Shown here: one piece after another, positions 43,396-52,089 of the stretch
Layout of the letters: each line of letters opens with the position of its first letter
Numbering within the stretch: the stretch's first letter is position 1
Assembly: GCA_021324855.1 (NCBI GenBank)
Contig: JAJPIG010000015.1
Span: 310,001-374,000 of the forward strand
From: Pseudomonadota bacterium
GTDB lineage: Bacteria > Desulfobacterota > Binatia > Binatales > Binataceae
Direction: 5' to 3'
Length of the DNA stretch: 64,000 bases
Made by a program: the position numbers and the translations under genes
The notes under the pieces: model-generated
Database searches by the model: none
What the model saw: only the letters and a program-made list of their open reading frames with translations
What the model was told of the DNA's origin: nothing

Positions 43396-44607
43396 ATGAT
43401 GCAACGCGTAACACTCGTGCTTTTCGCTGCGCTGATGATGCTTGGCTTCGCAGGCTCTGTCGCCTGGTCTGCCGGCGGTTCGGAGTTCGGTGTACAGAAG
43501 ACGATGCAGCTGGCGACCGGGAAGTTGACCTTTTTTGATCTCACCTGGGTCGACCAGAAACAGCAGGTGGTCTATGTCGCCGATTCAGGCAACGGCGCGA
43601 TCGACATCTTTGATGCGAAGAAGAACAAGTTCATTACCCAGTTTATTCCGACGCCGCACTTCAATACCGGGCCGAACGGCATGATGGTGACGCCGGATAC
43701 GCATCAGGCCTACGTGGGCGATACGGTTAGCCTCGCCTGGCATATCGACGTCAGCAAACCATCCGCGCCAAAGGTCGTCGCGATGATCAACACGGGCGGC
43801 TCAGCGGATTGCGACGAGGAGTCTTACGATCCGACGGATGGCCTGGTGCTGATCACCAACCCGCACGAGACCGTGCCGTTCGTCTCGTTGATCGGGACCA
43901 CCGGCACGAACGCTGACAAGGTGGTTAAGAAGATCGATTTTCCAAATGCTGCTCCCGGCTTCGGTCCGTTCGGCAGCGCGCTCGAGCAATCGGTCTACGA
44001 TTCGCAGACCGGACTGTTTTATATACAGCTACAACAGACGGTGGCCGGGCCCGGCGAAATCGATTCAATCGATCCGAAGACCTTCGCAGTGCAGACCGTG
44101 GTTTCAACCGGGAATTGTGTCGGTACGGGACTTGCGCTCGACGAGAAGCATCAGCGGCTCTTCCTTGGATGCAGCGGCGAGGTGGCGACTCCGACGCCCG
44201 CAAATTCCGACCTGTTTATGATTTATGATCTAAGCGGCGGCGAGCTGACCACCATCGCGGGTCCGACCGGCAACAGCGACGAGACCTGGTTCGATCCGCA
44301 CAACGGCTTCGCCTACGTCGCCAATGCCTTCTACATCACCAATTTCGCGCCCGACGCGATCAACGCCTCGGTGGGCATAATCGATACGGTCCATAATGAT
44401 ACCGTGCTCAATTTCCTGACCGGCGACACCACCGGCGCAACGATACTGCACAGCATCGCAGTCGATCAAAAGAACAATCACGTGTTCGTGCCGCTCGCGC
44501 CGAACAGTCTCGCGTTCGACAACGACGCGAAGAAAAAGACCTCCTGTACCAACGGCTGCGTGGCCGTCCTGTATGGCAAAACGCCGAAGGATACCGACGG
44601 CGATTAG
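43396..44607 (+). CDS. Secreted beta-propeller (YncE-like) protein
   Basis: A 403-residue exported protein with a signal peptide ending near AWSA (residue 26). Repeats of the YVADSGNGAIDIFD type near 53-66, AYVGDTVSLAWHIDV near 99 and AYVANAFYI near 309 fit a seven-bladed YVTN/YncE propeller. It has no haem or quinone motif. The role in the periplasm is unknown, perhaps binding. GGGGAGG lies before two adjacent ATGs. Confidence 0.75.
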   Translation: MMQRVTLVLFAALMMLGFAGSVAWSAGGSEFGVQKTMQLATGKLTFFDLTWVDQKQQVVYVADSGNGAIDIFDAKKNKFITQFIPTPHFNTGPNGMMVTPDTHQAYVGDTVSLAWHIDVSKPSAPKVVAMINTGGSADCDEESYDPTDGLVLITNPHETVPFVSLIGTTGTNADKVVKKIDFPNAAPGFGPFGSALEQSVYDSQTGLFYIQLQQTVAGPGEIDSIDPKTFAVQTVVSTGNCVGTGLALDEKHQRLFLGCSGEVATPTPANSDLFMIYDLSGGELTTIAGPTGNSDETWFDPHNGFAYVANAFYITNFAPDAINASVGIIDTVHNDTVLNFLTGDTTGATILHSIAVDQKNNHVFVPLAPNSLAFDNDAKKKTSCTNGCVAVLYGKTPKDTDGD

Positions 44608-44637
44608 GAATCTTTAAAATACACGCCGCGCCTCGTT

Positions 44638-44865
44638 TCAGCACAAGGCAGGGGCGCGGCGGCTCGGTCCTTCGCCATTGATGAGCCGCATGCGCAAGCC
44701 TTCGGGCGAGTCACGCAGCGCGTCGATGCCCGAGTAGACCGCCTCGGGTGGCGCGGGGCATTGTTCGAATAGATGTCGTGGCTGGTGAATGCAGATATGG
44801 TCGGGATGCAGGGTCGACCGGGGATCCCACTCCTGCAACATATCGAGGGCGCGGTGGAGCCGCAT
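44638..44865 (-). CDS. Possible small protein, unknown
   Basis: A 75-residue frame beginning MRLHRALDMLQEW with GAGG six bases upstream, rich in charged and His residues and with a plausible soluble composition. I do not recognise it. The competing overlapping frame (44604-45005) has an unnatural Arg/Ser/Cys composition and is rejected. It lies between the convergent propeller and acyltransferase regions, and evidence for expression is only the ribosome site. Confidence 0.35.
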   Translation of the reverse strand: MRLHRALDMLQEWDPRSTLHPDHICIHQPRHLFEQCPAPPEAVYSGIDALRDSPEGLRMRLINGEGPSRRAPALC

Positions 44866-45034
44866 AAATACCTCGCTCTGATGTAAAAAAGTAATTCCCC
44901 TCGCAAGCGATTAGACGTAACTCGCGGAATTCGGTTACACGAAATCGCCCCGATCATCGAAGAGAAGTCCGAGGAATCAATCGCGTCGGTACCCGCGATT
45001 CTCAATTCACGGCCGAATAGCCAATGATTCGCCG
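44866..45034. other. Intergenic, no gene seen
   Basis: About 170 bases separate the possible small gene from the acyltransferase stop. They contain no coding frame that I can support. A tRNA-like sequence at 45031-45053 is judged coincidental because it overlaps the acyltransferase C-terminal codons. Confidence 0.5.
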
Positions 45035-45793
45035 TTATAGCTCAGTGGTGAACATCGCGCGGACCGAGTCTTCCAGCCGGCGCGTCAGCGCTGCGCGATC
45101 TTCGCTGCGCAGCCCCTGAGTTTCGATCGGCGTGCCGATTCGGATGCGGATGCGCCGGCCCGGAGCCACCACGCGCGCTCCGCGTGGGAAGATCGTTGCA
45201 CTCCCGCTGATCGCGATTGGCACGCATGGCCGCCGCGTGGCGATCGCTATCCATGCGGCGCCGTCATTGAATTCATGCACCCGGTTGTCCGAAAATCGCG
45301 TCCCCTCGGCAAAGACGCAGATGCTGTAGCCGAGGCGCGAGACCTGGATCGCGCGCCGAATGGTATTACCGCCGCGCTGCCGATCAACCATGATGTGCCC
45401 CGAGCGGCGCATCGCGTACCCCACCAGCGGCACCTTTAACAGCTCTTTCTTGGCGAGAAAACGCGGTTCGCCCGGAAAGAACGCGAGAATCGCGAAGATG
45501 TCGAACATGCTCTGATGATTCGCGACCATCACGCATGGCCCCAGCCCCTCGAGCCGCTCGAGACCTTCGATTTCGACCCGTAGCCCACAGGTTCGTATGA
45601 TCATCCAGGCCCAGAGGCGGCCGATATGGCTGACCGCGTGCCCATCCCGGAACGGCGCGGCTGCGGCGGCCGGAAACGCCAGCACGACCGTATAGAGGAC
45701 GCTAAGCGCCACCGCGACCGCGCCCCATAAACGGTTGAAAAAGCCGGGACGCGGAATGGCGACGATTTCGGGGTCATCGGCTCGAACAGCCAT
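45035..45793 (-). CDS. 1-acyl-sn-glycerol-3-phosphate acyltransferase (PlsC family)
   Basis: A 252-residue membrane-bound acyltransferase. The HX4D catalytic motif is NHQSMFD near residues 92-98, with the substrate motif FAEGTRF near 161 (usually F-P-E-G-T-R) and VPIAISGS near 192. It has an N-terminal membrane helix near 25-47. It acylates lysophosphatidic acid or a similar lysolipid in phospholipid synthesis. It is monocistronic with no strong ribosome site. Confidence 0.88.
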   Translation of the reverse strand: MAVRADDPEIVAIPRPGFFNRLWGAVAVALSVLYTVVLAFPAAAAAPFRDGHAVSHIGRLWAWMIIRTCGLRVEIEGLERLEGLGPCVMVANHQSMFDIFAILAFFPGEPRFLAKKELLKVPLVGYAMRRSGHIMVDRQRGGNTIRRAIQVSRLGYSICVFAEGTRFSDNRVHEFNDGAAWIAIATRRPCVPIAISGSATIFPRGARVVAPGRRIRIRIGTPIETQGLRSEDRAALTRRLEDSVRAMFTTEL

Positions 45794-45874
45794 CCGCCGA
45801 ATTATACGGTAATCTTAAGGGAAGTGGGGGAGGACGGGGGACGACAAGCAAGTAACGGGCGTTAGGTTTTGTCC

Positions 45875-46396
45875 GTGAAGCTTCAGATCGACATTCGGTT
45901 GATCGCGATTGCGATCCTGCTGTTGTTCGGCGTTGCCGCAGCGGCGGAAGAAGCCGCAATCGAGCCGTCCGATGCCTGCCCGCAAATCAGCCGTGCGGTG
46001 AATCGCGTTGCGGCCGCCGAGCATCAGCAGTCTTTCGCGCTCGACCTCTACGCAAAGACCAGCGGGAACCGCGGGCCGAATCGCGGAGCGATCCCGGCGG
46101 TCGAGGCGCGGCTGGCCGACCTTTTGGCGCGCATCGCTGATTTACGGGCCACGCTCAGACGCGTGCGCAACGCGCGCGGCGCATCGACTAATCCGACGAT
46201 TCAGGAATGCCTTCAGGTCGGCGCGGCGGCGCTCGCGCGCGCCGAGCGAGTCAGTTCAGAAGTGGAGCGCATCGTAATCGAGGCGCGGGACTATCCAGTT
46301 CTGCCCCAGGAGTCGATCAAGTTGAGTGTACCTGCGGCGCGCCCGTCTGCGGGGCTAGCTTCGGAACCCGGGCCGCCCGGCGCCGCGGTACGATGA
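45875..46396 (+). CDS. Secreted helical protein, unknown
   Basis: A 173-residue protein with a signal-like hydrophobic start (residues 8-24). It has two cysteines and a long Ala/Arg/Glu-rich helical stretch (about 40-140) suggestive of a coiled coil. I do not recognise it. The GTG at 45875 lies eight bases after AGG; a TTG two codons earlier is possible. Its last 80 bases overlap the end of the FTR1 gene on the opposite strand. Confidence 0.5.
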   Translation: MKLQIDIRLIAIAILLLFGVAAAAEEAAIEPSDACPQISRAVNRVAAAEHQQSFALDLYAKTSGNRGPNRGAIPAVEARLADLLARIADLRATLRRVRNARGASTNPTIQECLQVGAAALARAERVSSEVERIVIEARDYPVLPQESIKLSVPAARPSAGLASEPGPPGAAVR

Positions 46397-47168
46397 ACGC
46401 TGCCGCGGCAATCGCCAGCAACACCGCCTGCGCGGCGATCGTCTGGACCGTTGGGAAGAAGCCGAGCACCTGGATCGTCGGTAGATGCGGTATGAACGTC
46501 GCTGTGATCCATCCCGATTCCTGGAAGCTCGAGACGCCTTGTCCGACGAACACCACCGCGAGCGCGTAGAGCAGCACGGTCGTAGCCGAGAAGAATGATC
46601 CGATCGGAATCCGGATCGCCGCGCCCGTGAGCACGATAAACACGATCACAAGCGCAACTGCGCCCGCAGCGACACCGGCCATCACGGCATGCTGCTCGGC
46701 GGCGGCAGTTGCCCCGGCCATCAGGGCTTGAAAGAACACGATGGTTTCGGCGCCCTCGCGCATCACGGCCAAAAACGCTGTCAAGCCGAGTGCGACTGAC
46801 GGCAGGATACTCTGGTCGGCGCTTCGGATTTGCGAGCGGATGAAGCCCATCCACTGATCCGACTGGGCTTTCGAAGTCAGCCATGAACTGACATAGAAGA
46901 GCGTCCCGGCGGCGAAAATCTGGAAGATGCCTTCGAGCGTGTCGCTGGTGTTGTCGCCCAGGAAATGATTAACCGACCATGCGAGCGCGATGCTGACGCC
47001 GATCGCGAGCGCGGCCCCGGCGTAGATGCCGCGGGCCTTGCCGGTTTCGCCAGCTTCGCGGGTGCCGGCGACCAGCGCGACCACCACGATCAAAGCCTCG
47101 AAGCCTTCGCGGAACAGAATTCCGAAGGAATAGAGAAAATAAGGAAGGATGGTGGATGAGCCACTCAT
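46317..47168 (-). CDS. FTR1-family iron permease
   Basis: A 283-residue inner-membrane iron transporter with seven helices. Both REXXE iron-binding motifs are present: REGFE at residues 20-24 and REGAE at 137-141. It takes up ferrous/ferric iron, usually with a partner oxidase or EfeO/cupredoxin. The ATG at 47168 is only four bases from a Fur-box palindrome and has no ribosome site, so the mRNA may be leaderless or very short-leadered. An in-frame TTG at 47189 lies inside the palindrome. Confidence 0.9.
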   Translation of the reverse strand: MSGSSTILPYFLYSFGILFREGFEALIVVVALVAGTREAGETGKARGIYAGAALAIGVSIALAWSVNHFLGDNTSDTLEGIFQIFAAGTLFYVSSWLTSKAQSDQWMGFIRSQIRSADQSILPSVALGLTAFLAVMREGAETIVFFQALMAGATAAAEQHAVMAGVAAGAVALVIVFIVLTGAAIRIPIGSFFSATTVLLYALAVVFVGQGVSSFQESGWITATFIPHLPTIQVLGFFPTVQTIAAQAVLLAIAAAAFIVPRRRAARVPKLAPQTGAPQVHST

Positions 47169-47172
47169 GATT

Positions 47173-47189
47173 TTGAGAATTATTCTCAA
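47173..47189. promoter_or_regulatory. Fur-box-like operator
   Basis: A perfect 17-base palindrome, TTGAGAAT-T-ATTCTCAA. It matches the 7-1-7 Fur consensus TGATAAT-N-ATTATCA at all but two symmetric positions. It covers the expected transcription start of the iron permease gene, a classic place for repression by iron-loaded Fur. Confidence 0.85.
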
Positions 47190-47192
47190 CTC

Positions 47193-47222
47193 AGCCTAGG
47201 CCGCCGTCTCCAATGATGTCAA
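47193..47222 (-). promoter_or_regulatory. Promoter of the FTR1 gene
   Basis: On the minus strand a perfect TTGACA -35 (47217-47222) is followed, after 18 bases, by TAGGCT (47193-47198). The transcription start would fall in or beside the Fur-box palindrome at 47173-47189. Confidence 0.6.
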
Positions 47223-47333
47223 GTCTGGTGAAGCGCCTTGCGGAAATTCTTGCCGTCGGCGGTCCGGGTGCGATAGTTATAACTTGAAGCGTGGCCCGGC
47301 TCGGACCGTCGCTTTATTTTTTTAGCTTTGGCG

Positions 47334-48203
47334 ATGGCAATCAAAACCATAGGCGTGATCGGCGCAGGGCAGATGGGCGCGGGAATCGCGCAGGTCGCCG
47401 CGCAGGCCGGCATCGGCGTGATTCTGGGCGATGTCTCCGAAGCACTCGCCCAGCGCGGAGTTGAGGGAATCCGGCGCAACCTCGAGCGCGCGGTCGAAGG
47501 CGGACGCCTCGATGCAGCGGACCGGGCAGCCACGCTTGAGCGCTTGCGGGTCGCGGCCGGGATCGAGGATTTTGCCGGCGCGGATTTCGCGATCGAGGCG
47601 ATTATCGAACGCGAGGATGCGAAGCTCGCGCTTTTCCGCCGTCTCGATGAAATCTGTCCGCCCGAGGCGATTCTAGCCTCAAACACCTCTTCGATTTCGA
47701 TCACCCGGATGGCGGCGGCGACGCGGCGGCCCGAACGGTTCATCGGGATGCATTTCATGAACCCGGTCCCGATCATGAAACTGGTCGAAATCGTGCGCGG
47801 TCTTGTCACCTCGGACGAAACTCTCGCCGCCACGCGCGAGCTTGCGGCGCGCCTCGGCAAAGAGACCATCATCGTCAACGATGCGCCCGGCTTCGCTGTC
47901 AATCGCGTGCTGCTTCCGATGATTAACGAGGCGATTTTCGCCCTACATGAAGGTGTCGCGAGCCCTGCCGACATCGACCTCGGGATGAAGCTCGGCACCA
48001 ACCATCCGATGGGACCGTTGGAACTCGCCGACTTAATCGGCCTCGATACCTGTCTCTACATCATGGAAGTGCTGCATTCGGGGCTGGGCGAGGACAAATA
48101 TCGTCCCTGTCCGCTGCTGCGGAAGTACGTCGATGCGGGGCTTCTGGGACGCAAGACCGGGCGTGGATTTTATGTCTACGATCGCGGCGGCAAGGCGCGC
48201 TGA
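47334..48203 (+). CDS. 3-hydroxyacyl/3-hydroxybutyryl-CoA dehydrogenase
   Basis: A 289-residue NAD-dependent dehydrogenase. The Rossmann motif [13 protein letters not shown] is near 8-20, SNTSSISIT near 116 and the catalytic His in [15 protein letters not shown] near 138-152. It oxidises 3-hydroxyacyl-CoA or reduces acetoacetyl-CoA. I chose the ATG at 47334 over the TTG two codons earlier. It is followed after 30 bases by a RAM-domain gene. The cell may use it in fatty acid or phenylacetate-type oxidation. Confidence 0.93.
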   Translation: MAIKTIGVIGAGQMGAGIAQVAAQAGIGVILGDVSEALAQRGVEGIRRNLERAVEGGRLDAADRAATLERLRVAAGIEDFAGADFAIEAIIEREDAKLALFRRLDEICPPEAILASNTSSISITRMAAATRRPERFIGMHFMNPVPIMKLVEIVRGLVTSDETLAATRELAARLGKETIIVNDAPGFAVNRVLLPMINEAIFALHEGVASPADIDLGMKLGTNHPMGPLELADLIGLDTCLYIMEVLHSGLGEDKYRPCPLLRKYVDAGLLGRKTGRGFYVYDRGGKAR

Positions 48204-48233
48204 GCCCGCCGTCCGCAAAGGGAGGCAGCGACC

Positions 48234-48464
48234 ATGGTCAAGGCATTTATCCTCATCGACACCTCTCCGGGAAAGGCCAAGGAAGTAACCGGCAAGCTTC
48301 GCCAGGTGGCGGGCGTTTCAGCGGCACACGCCGTCACGGGCCCGCACGATATCATCGCGGTGGTCGAGGCCGCCGATGTCTCGGCACTGGGCGAACTGGT
48401 CGTGCAGAAAATCCAGAGCGTTACGGGCGTGAATCGGAGCCTGACCTCGATCGTTGCCGATTGA
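48234..48464 (+). CDS. Stand-alone Lrp/AsnC-type ligand-binding (RAM) domain protein
   Basis: A 76-residue protein equal to the C-terminal RAM domain of Lrp regulators, with no DNA-binding part. Marks are AFILIDTSPGKAKEV, the VSAAHAVTGPHDIIAVVEA strand pair near 27-46 and GVNRSLTSIV. Such proteins bind amino acids or related effectors as dimers. It probably shares a transcript with the dehydrogenase gene. Confidence 0.85.
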   Translation: MVKAFILIDTSPGKAKEVTGKLRQVAGVSAAHAVTGPHDIIAVVEAADVSALGELVVQKIQSVTGVNRSLTSIVAD

Positions 48465-48591
48465 GCGGCCCATTTCGGAACCTGTCGATCGTCCTCGTCG
48501 GACCAACTTGCAGGCTGTCCGCCGCGCGCTTAACGTGGAATTAAGGACGGCGCCCCCATTCTGAACGGGGACGCGTGCTGAAAGAGATTTC

Positions 48592-49095
48592 ATGGCTGAG
48601 CTACCCGTAATCAAGCGGCTGCGGAAGGAACTCGAGACGCTCAAGCGTGAGCTCACCGTCGATCTGCCCAAGGAGCTGGAACGCGCCCGCGCCCACGGCG
48701 ATCTGTCCGAAAACGCCGAATGGGCGATGGCCAAGCAGCGCCAGGAATTCCTCCGCGCCCGCGTCTCCAACCTGGAGGCGCGGATCGCCGAACTCTCGAT
48801 GATCAACCTCGATTCTATCCCTCGCGACACGGTCGGCCTCGGCAGCCGCGTCGAGCTCGAGGACCTCGATGAGGGTGGACGGATTTCGTTCGAAATTGTC
48901 GTGCCCGAAGAGGTCGATGGCAACCAGAACCGCATCTCGCTGTCATCGCCGCTGGGACGCGCGCTGCTCGGCAAGTCGAGCGATGACGATATCGAAGTTC
49001 AGACACCCAAAGGCAAGCGTTCCTATCTCATCCGGAAGCTGGTCACGATTCACGAGCTGATCGCCGCCAACGGCGACGGGAACAGCGAGACCTAG
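48592..49095 (+). CDS. GreA/GreB-family transcription elongation factor
   Basis: A 167-residue Gre factor. The N-terminal coiled coil (about 1-76) carries the acidic tip residues (GDLSENAEW near 40-48) that act in the RNA polymerase channel, and the C-terminal FKBP-like domain includes ISLSSPLGRALLGK near 122-135. It restarts backtracked RNA polymerase by transcript cleavage. GreA is the better fit, since the ENAEY-type motif is read here with W. Confidence 0.93.
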   Translation: MAELPVIKRLRKELETLKRELTVDLPKELERARAHGDLSENAEWAMAKQRQEFLRARVSNLEARIAELSMINLDSIPRDTVGLGSRVELEDLDEGGRISFEIVVPEEVDGNQNRISLSSPLGRALLGKSSDDDIEVQTPKGKRSYLIRKLVTIHELIAANGDGNSET

Positions 49096-49104
49096 TCCGC
49101 AGCT

Positions 49105-50919
49105 TCAATCGCGGTACATCGCTTCGATCTGCTCGTGGTAATGAGCCACGACCACGCGTCGGCGCAGCTTAAGCGTCGGCGTAAGCTCGCCGTTCTCTTG
49201 GGTGAACGGGTGCGCGATCAGCGTGAATGCGGCGATTGCCTCAAAATCCGCGAGCGTGCGATTGATGTCGCGCAGACGGCGATGGAAGAGCGCGCGCAGC
49301 GCCGGGTGGGTAACCAGTTCTTCGGGCGGCTTCGCGGCGAGCCCGTCGCGCTCGAGTTCACCCGAGAGATTCTCGAAATGCGGCACGATTAAAGCCGCCA
49401 GATGCTTGCGGCGATCGCCGACGACGCAGGCCTGCGCGATGTATGGGTCGGCGGTCAGTCGGTTCTCCAGGTTCGCCGCGGAGACGTTTTTGCCGCCGGA
49501 GAGCACGATAATCTCCTTCTTGCGGTCGGTGATCGTGATGTAGCCGTCACCATCGATCCGCGCGATGTCTCCGGTATGAAGCCATCCGTCGGCGTCGAGC
49601 GACTCGCGCGTTTCCTGGTCGCGTCCGAGGTAGCCGCACATGATGCTCGGGCCGCGCAGCAGAAGCTCGCCATCCGCCGCGGTCCGCGCCTCGACATTCA
49701 CCAACGGCCGTCCAACGGTGCCGAGTTTCGTGCGCCCCGGCAGATTCACGGACACCACAGGGCTCGCCTCGGTCAGCCCGTAACCCTCGAAGATCGGCAC
49801 TTCGGCCGCCGACAGCATCGCGCAAATCTCGACCGGCAGCGGCGCACCGCCCGAGATGAGGTAGCGCATCCGATTCCCGAAGATCGCGCGCACCCGCCCG
49901 AACACGATGCGTCGGAATGCCGCCATGGCAATCGCAAGCGGCACCGGCACGGCGGCCCCACGATTGCGATAGGTGGCCGCACGCTTGCCGGTCGCCAGCG
50001 CTATCTCGAACAACCGCCGACGCCATGGCGGCGCTTCCTCGACCGTGCGCATCACGCGGTTGTAGACCACTTCGAGCAGGCGCGGCACGACCAGGAAGAC
50101 GGTGGGGTTGATCTCGCGCAGGTCCTGCGCGATCTGCGTAAGGCCCTGCGTGTACGCGATCGTCCCGCCGCACATCGTGACCGTGTAATAGCCGGCCGTG
50201 CGTTCGAAGGAATGCGCGATGGGCAGGAAGGAGAGGACCACATCGCGATCGTCGAGCACGAGCGCGTTGAGCGAGCCTTCGCAGTTGGCAAGCAGGTTTC
50301 CGTGCGTGAGCATCGCGCCCTTGCTCGGGCCGGTCGTGCCCGACGTGTAGATGAGCGTTGCGAGGCTGTCGCGATCGCCTTCGATCGCCGGCATCGGCGC
50401 GCCCGCGCTGGCCTCTGCGAGCGATGAGATCGGGATGTCCCGCGCGCCGCTCTCGGGAACGTTTTCGGAATCGAGCACGATAATCCGCTCGAGCATCCGA
50501 ATTGAGGGCGCGAGCGCGAGGATCTTATTGAGCGACTCCGTTCCCTTAACTGCGATCAGCCGCGCGCCGGAATCGTTCAGGATGTGCGCGGTCTCTTCCG
50601 CTGCGATGGTTGTGTAGAGCGGGACAACCACCGCGCCTATCCCCAGCGCCGCCTGATCGGCAATCACCCACTGCGGAGAATTCTCAGCCAGGATCGCAAC
50701 CCGATCACCGGCCTTGAGGCCCGCCGCGGCGAGACCGCCGCGCAACCGCGCCGCCGCATCGCCGATTTCGTTCCAGGTGTGCCCTTTCCATCGCTTGCCG
50801 ACCTTCTCTTTCAGAAAAACCCGATCGCCGAAGCGCCTGACCCGCTCCTCGAAGGCCAGCGCCAGCGTTCGATCGTTCAAAATGACCCGGCGCGCGCCGC
50901 TCATTGCTCCCGTATCCAT
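49105..50919 (-). CDS. Long-chain acyl-CoA synthetase (AMP-forming)
   Basis: A 604-residue AMP-binding enzyme of the FadD15/Faa type. Motifs are LIYTSGTTGPSKGAM near 188-202, YGLTEASPV near 378 and GWLHTGD near 436-442, then DRKKEIIVLSGGKN near 454-467. It activates a fatty or aryl acid with ATP and CoA. It may supply acyl-CoA to the adjacent 3-hydroxyacyl-CoA dehydrogenase, but the two are convergent and not in one operon. The exact start is uncertain, since an internal ATG at 50904 also has GGGAG nearby. Confidence 0.92.
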   Translation of the reverse strand: MDTGAMSGARRVILNDRTLALAFEERVRRFGDRVFLKEKVGKRWKGHTWNEIGDAAARLRGGLAAAGLKAGDRVAILAENSPQWVIADQAALGIGAVVVPLYTTIAAEETAHILNDSGARLIAVKGTESLNKILALAPSIRMLERIIVLDSENVPESGARDIPISSLAEASAGAPMPAIEGDRDSLATLIYTSGTTGPSKGAMLTHGNLLANCEGSLNALVLDDRDVVLSFLPIAHSFERTAGYYTVTMCGGTIAYTQGLTQIAQDLREINPTVFLVVPRLLEVVYNRVMRTVEEAPPWRRRLFEIALATGKRAATYRNRGAAVPVPLAIAMAAFRRIVFGRVRAIFGNRMRYLISGGAPLPVEICAMLSAAEVPIFEGYGLTEASPVVSVNLPGRTKLGTVGRPLVNVEARTAADGELLLRGPSIMCGYLGRDQETRESLDADGWLHTGDIARIDGDGYITITDRKKEIIVLSGGKNVSAANLENRLTADPYIAQACVVGDRRKHLAALIVPHFENLSGELERDGLAAKPPEELVTHPALRALFHRRLRDINRTLADFEAIAAFTLIAHPFTQENGELTPTLKLRRRVVVAHYHEQIEAMYRD

Positions 50920-51063
50920 TAGACGGTCTTCAAATCGATCGCTTTCAGTAGCAAACCTGCTTCAGGATTGATATCGTGCTTCTCGAACCAGTTGCGCCAG
51001 CCACAGAGCGAAATCAGGACGAGCTTCAGGCGTGATTCCTGCGGAACGCCGGCGCCTGCCATC

Positions 51064-52089
51064 ATGACAACGCCAACACCGAGCCAAACCATTTCAGCGT
51101 CCGCCGCCCCCGCCACCGGGCTCCATCGCTTCGCGATTCTGGCCGCCACGATGACTTTTATCCTGATCTTTGTCGGCGGGCTTGTCACGTCCACCGGCTC
51201 CGGTCTCGCTGTGCCGGATTGGCCGCTCGCCTTCGGCCGCCTGATACCGCCGCGTTGGATCGGCGGCATCCGCTTCGAATACAGCCATCGCGTGGTCGCA
51301 GGCGTGGTCTCGATCCTGACCTTCGCGCTCGCCGTCTGGTGCTGGTACGCCGAGCCGCGCCGATGGGTCAGAAACCTGGCGCTGGGCGCATTCGGGCTGG
51401 TGATCGTGCAGGCGTTACTAGGTGCGCTGAACGTTGTGTTGGAGCTGCCGCTTGCGACCACCGTCGCGCACGCCGCCACCGCGCAGGTGTTCTTCTGTCT
51501 GATGGTCGGCTTGGCGATGTTCACCAATCCGCGCTGGGAGGCGATGGCGCGCGCGGAGATGGTCGATAATTCGCGTCCCTCGCTGAGGACGCTGACAGTC
51601 TTCACCACCGCTGCGATCTACATCCAGATTCTGATCGGCGCCGTGATGCGGAACGTCGGCGCCGGCCTGGCGATCCCGGATTTTCCCTTGAATTACGGCC
51701 GCGTCATTCCGCCCGGCTGGAGCGGACCGATCGCGGTTAATTTCGCTCATCGATGCGGCGCGCTGGCCGTGACGATCCTCGTTATCTGGACGTTCGCGAC
51801 CGTGATGCGCCGCTATCGCGAAGAGCCGCGGCTGATGCGCCTCGCGAGCGGCCTGCTCGTGCTGCTCGCGCTACAGGTCACGCTCGGCGCGCTGACGATC
51901 TGGACGCATCGCGCGGTGATTCCAACCACCGCCCACGTCGCGGTCGGCGCTGCCGTGCTCGCGACCTCCTTCGCGTTGACGCTCAGGACGTTCCGCCTGA
52001 CCGCCGCGCATTCTGCATCTGGGGCGATACCGGCGCGCGCCTCGTATGCGCATGACCGTTCGATCGCCGGAAGCAGGGTGGTCTCGTGA
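51064..52089 (+). CDS. ctaA: Haem A synthase (CtaA/COX15 family)
   Basis: A 341-residue inner-membrane protein of eight helices. It contains the paired four-helix repeats with conserved histidines in YSHRVVAG near 75, VAHAATAQ near 135, AHRCGAL near 226 and TAHVAVGA near 292. It oxidises haem O to haem A for cytochrome c oxidase. I prefer the ATG at 51064; in-frame sequence from 50968 looks non-coding. It overlaps ctaB by four bases. Confidence 0.92.
   Translation: MTTPTPSQTISASAAPATGLHRFAILAATMTFILIFVGGLVTSTGSGLAVPDWPLAFGRLIPPRWIGGIRFEYSHRVVAGVVSILTFALAVWCWYAEPRRWVRNLALGAFGLVIVQALLGALNVVLELPLATTVAHAATAQVFFCLMVGLAMFTNPRWEAMARAEMVDNSRPSLRTLTVFTTAAIYIQILIGAVMRNVGAGLAIPDFPLNYGRVIPPGWSGPIAVNFAHRCGALAVTILVIWTFATVMRRYREEPRLMRLASGLLVLLALQVTLGALTIWTHRAVIPTTAHVAVGAAVLATSFALTLRTFRLTAAHSASGAIPARASYAHDRSIAGSRVVS

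Noticed and set aside
44604-45005. Minus-strand frame of 133 codons
   Set aside because: Composition rich in Arg, Ser and Cys is unlike a protein of this genome; the overlapping 75-codon frame is more plausible.
45031-45053. Sequence resembling the 5' part of a tRNA (GCCGTTATAGCTCAGTGGT)
   Set aside because: No acceptor 3' partner, anticodon arm or T arm follows, and the bases encode the last codons of the acyltransferase on the minus strand.
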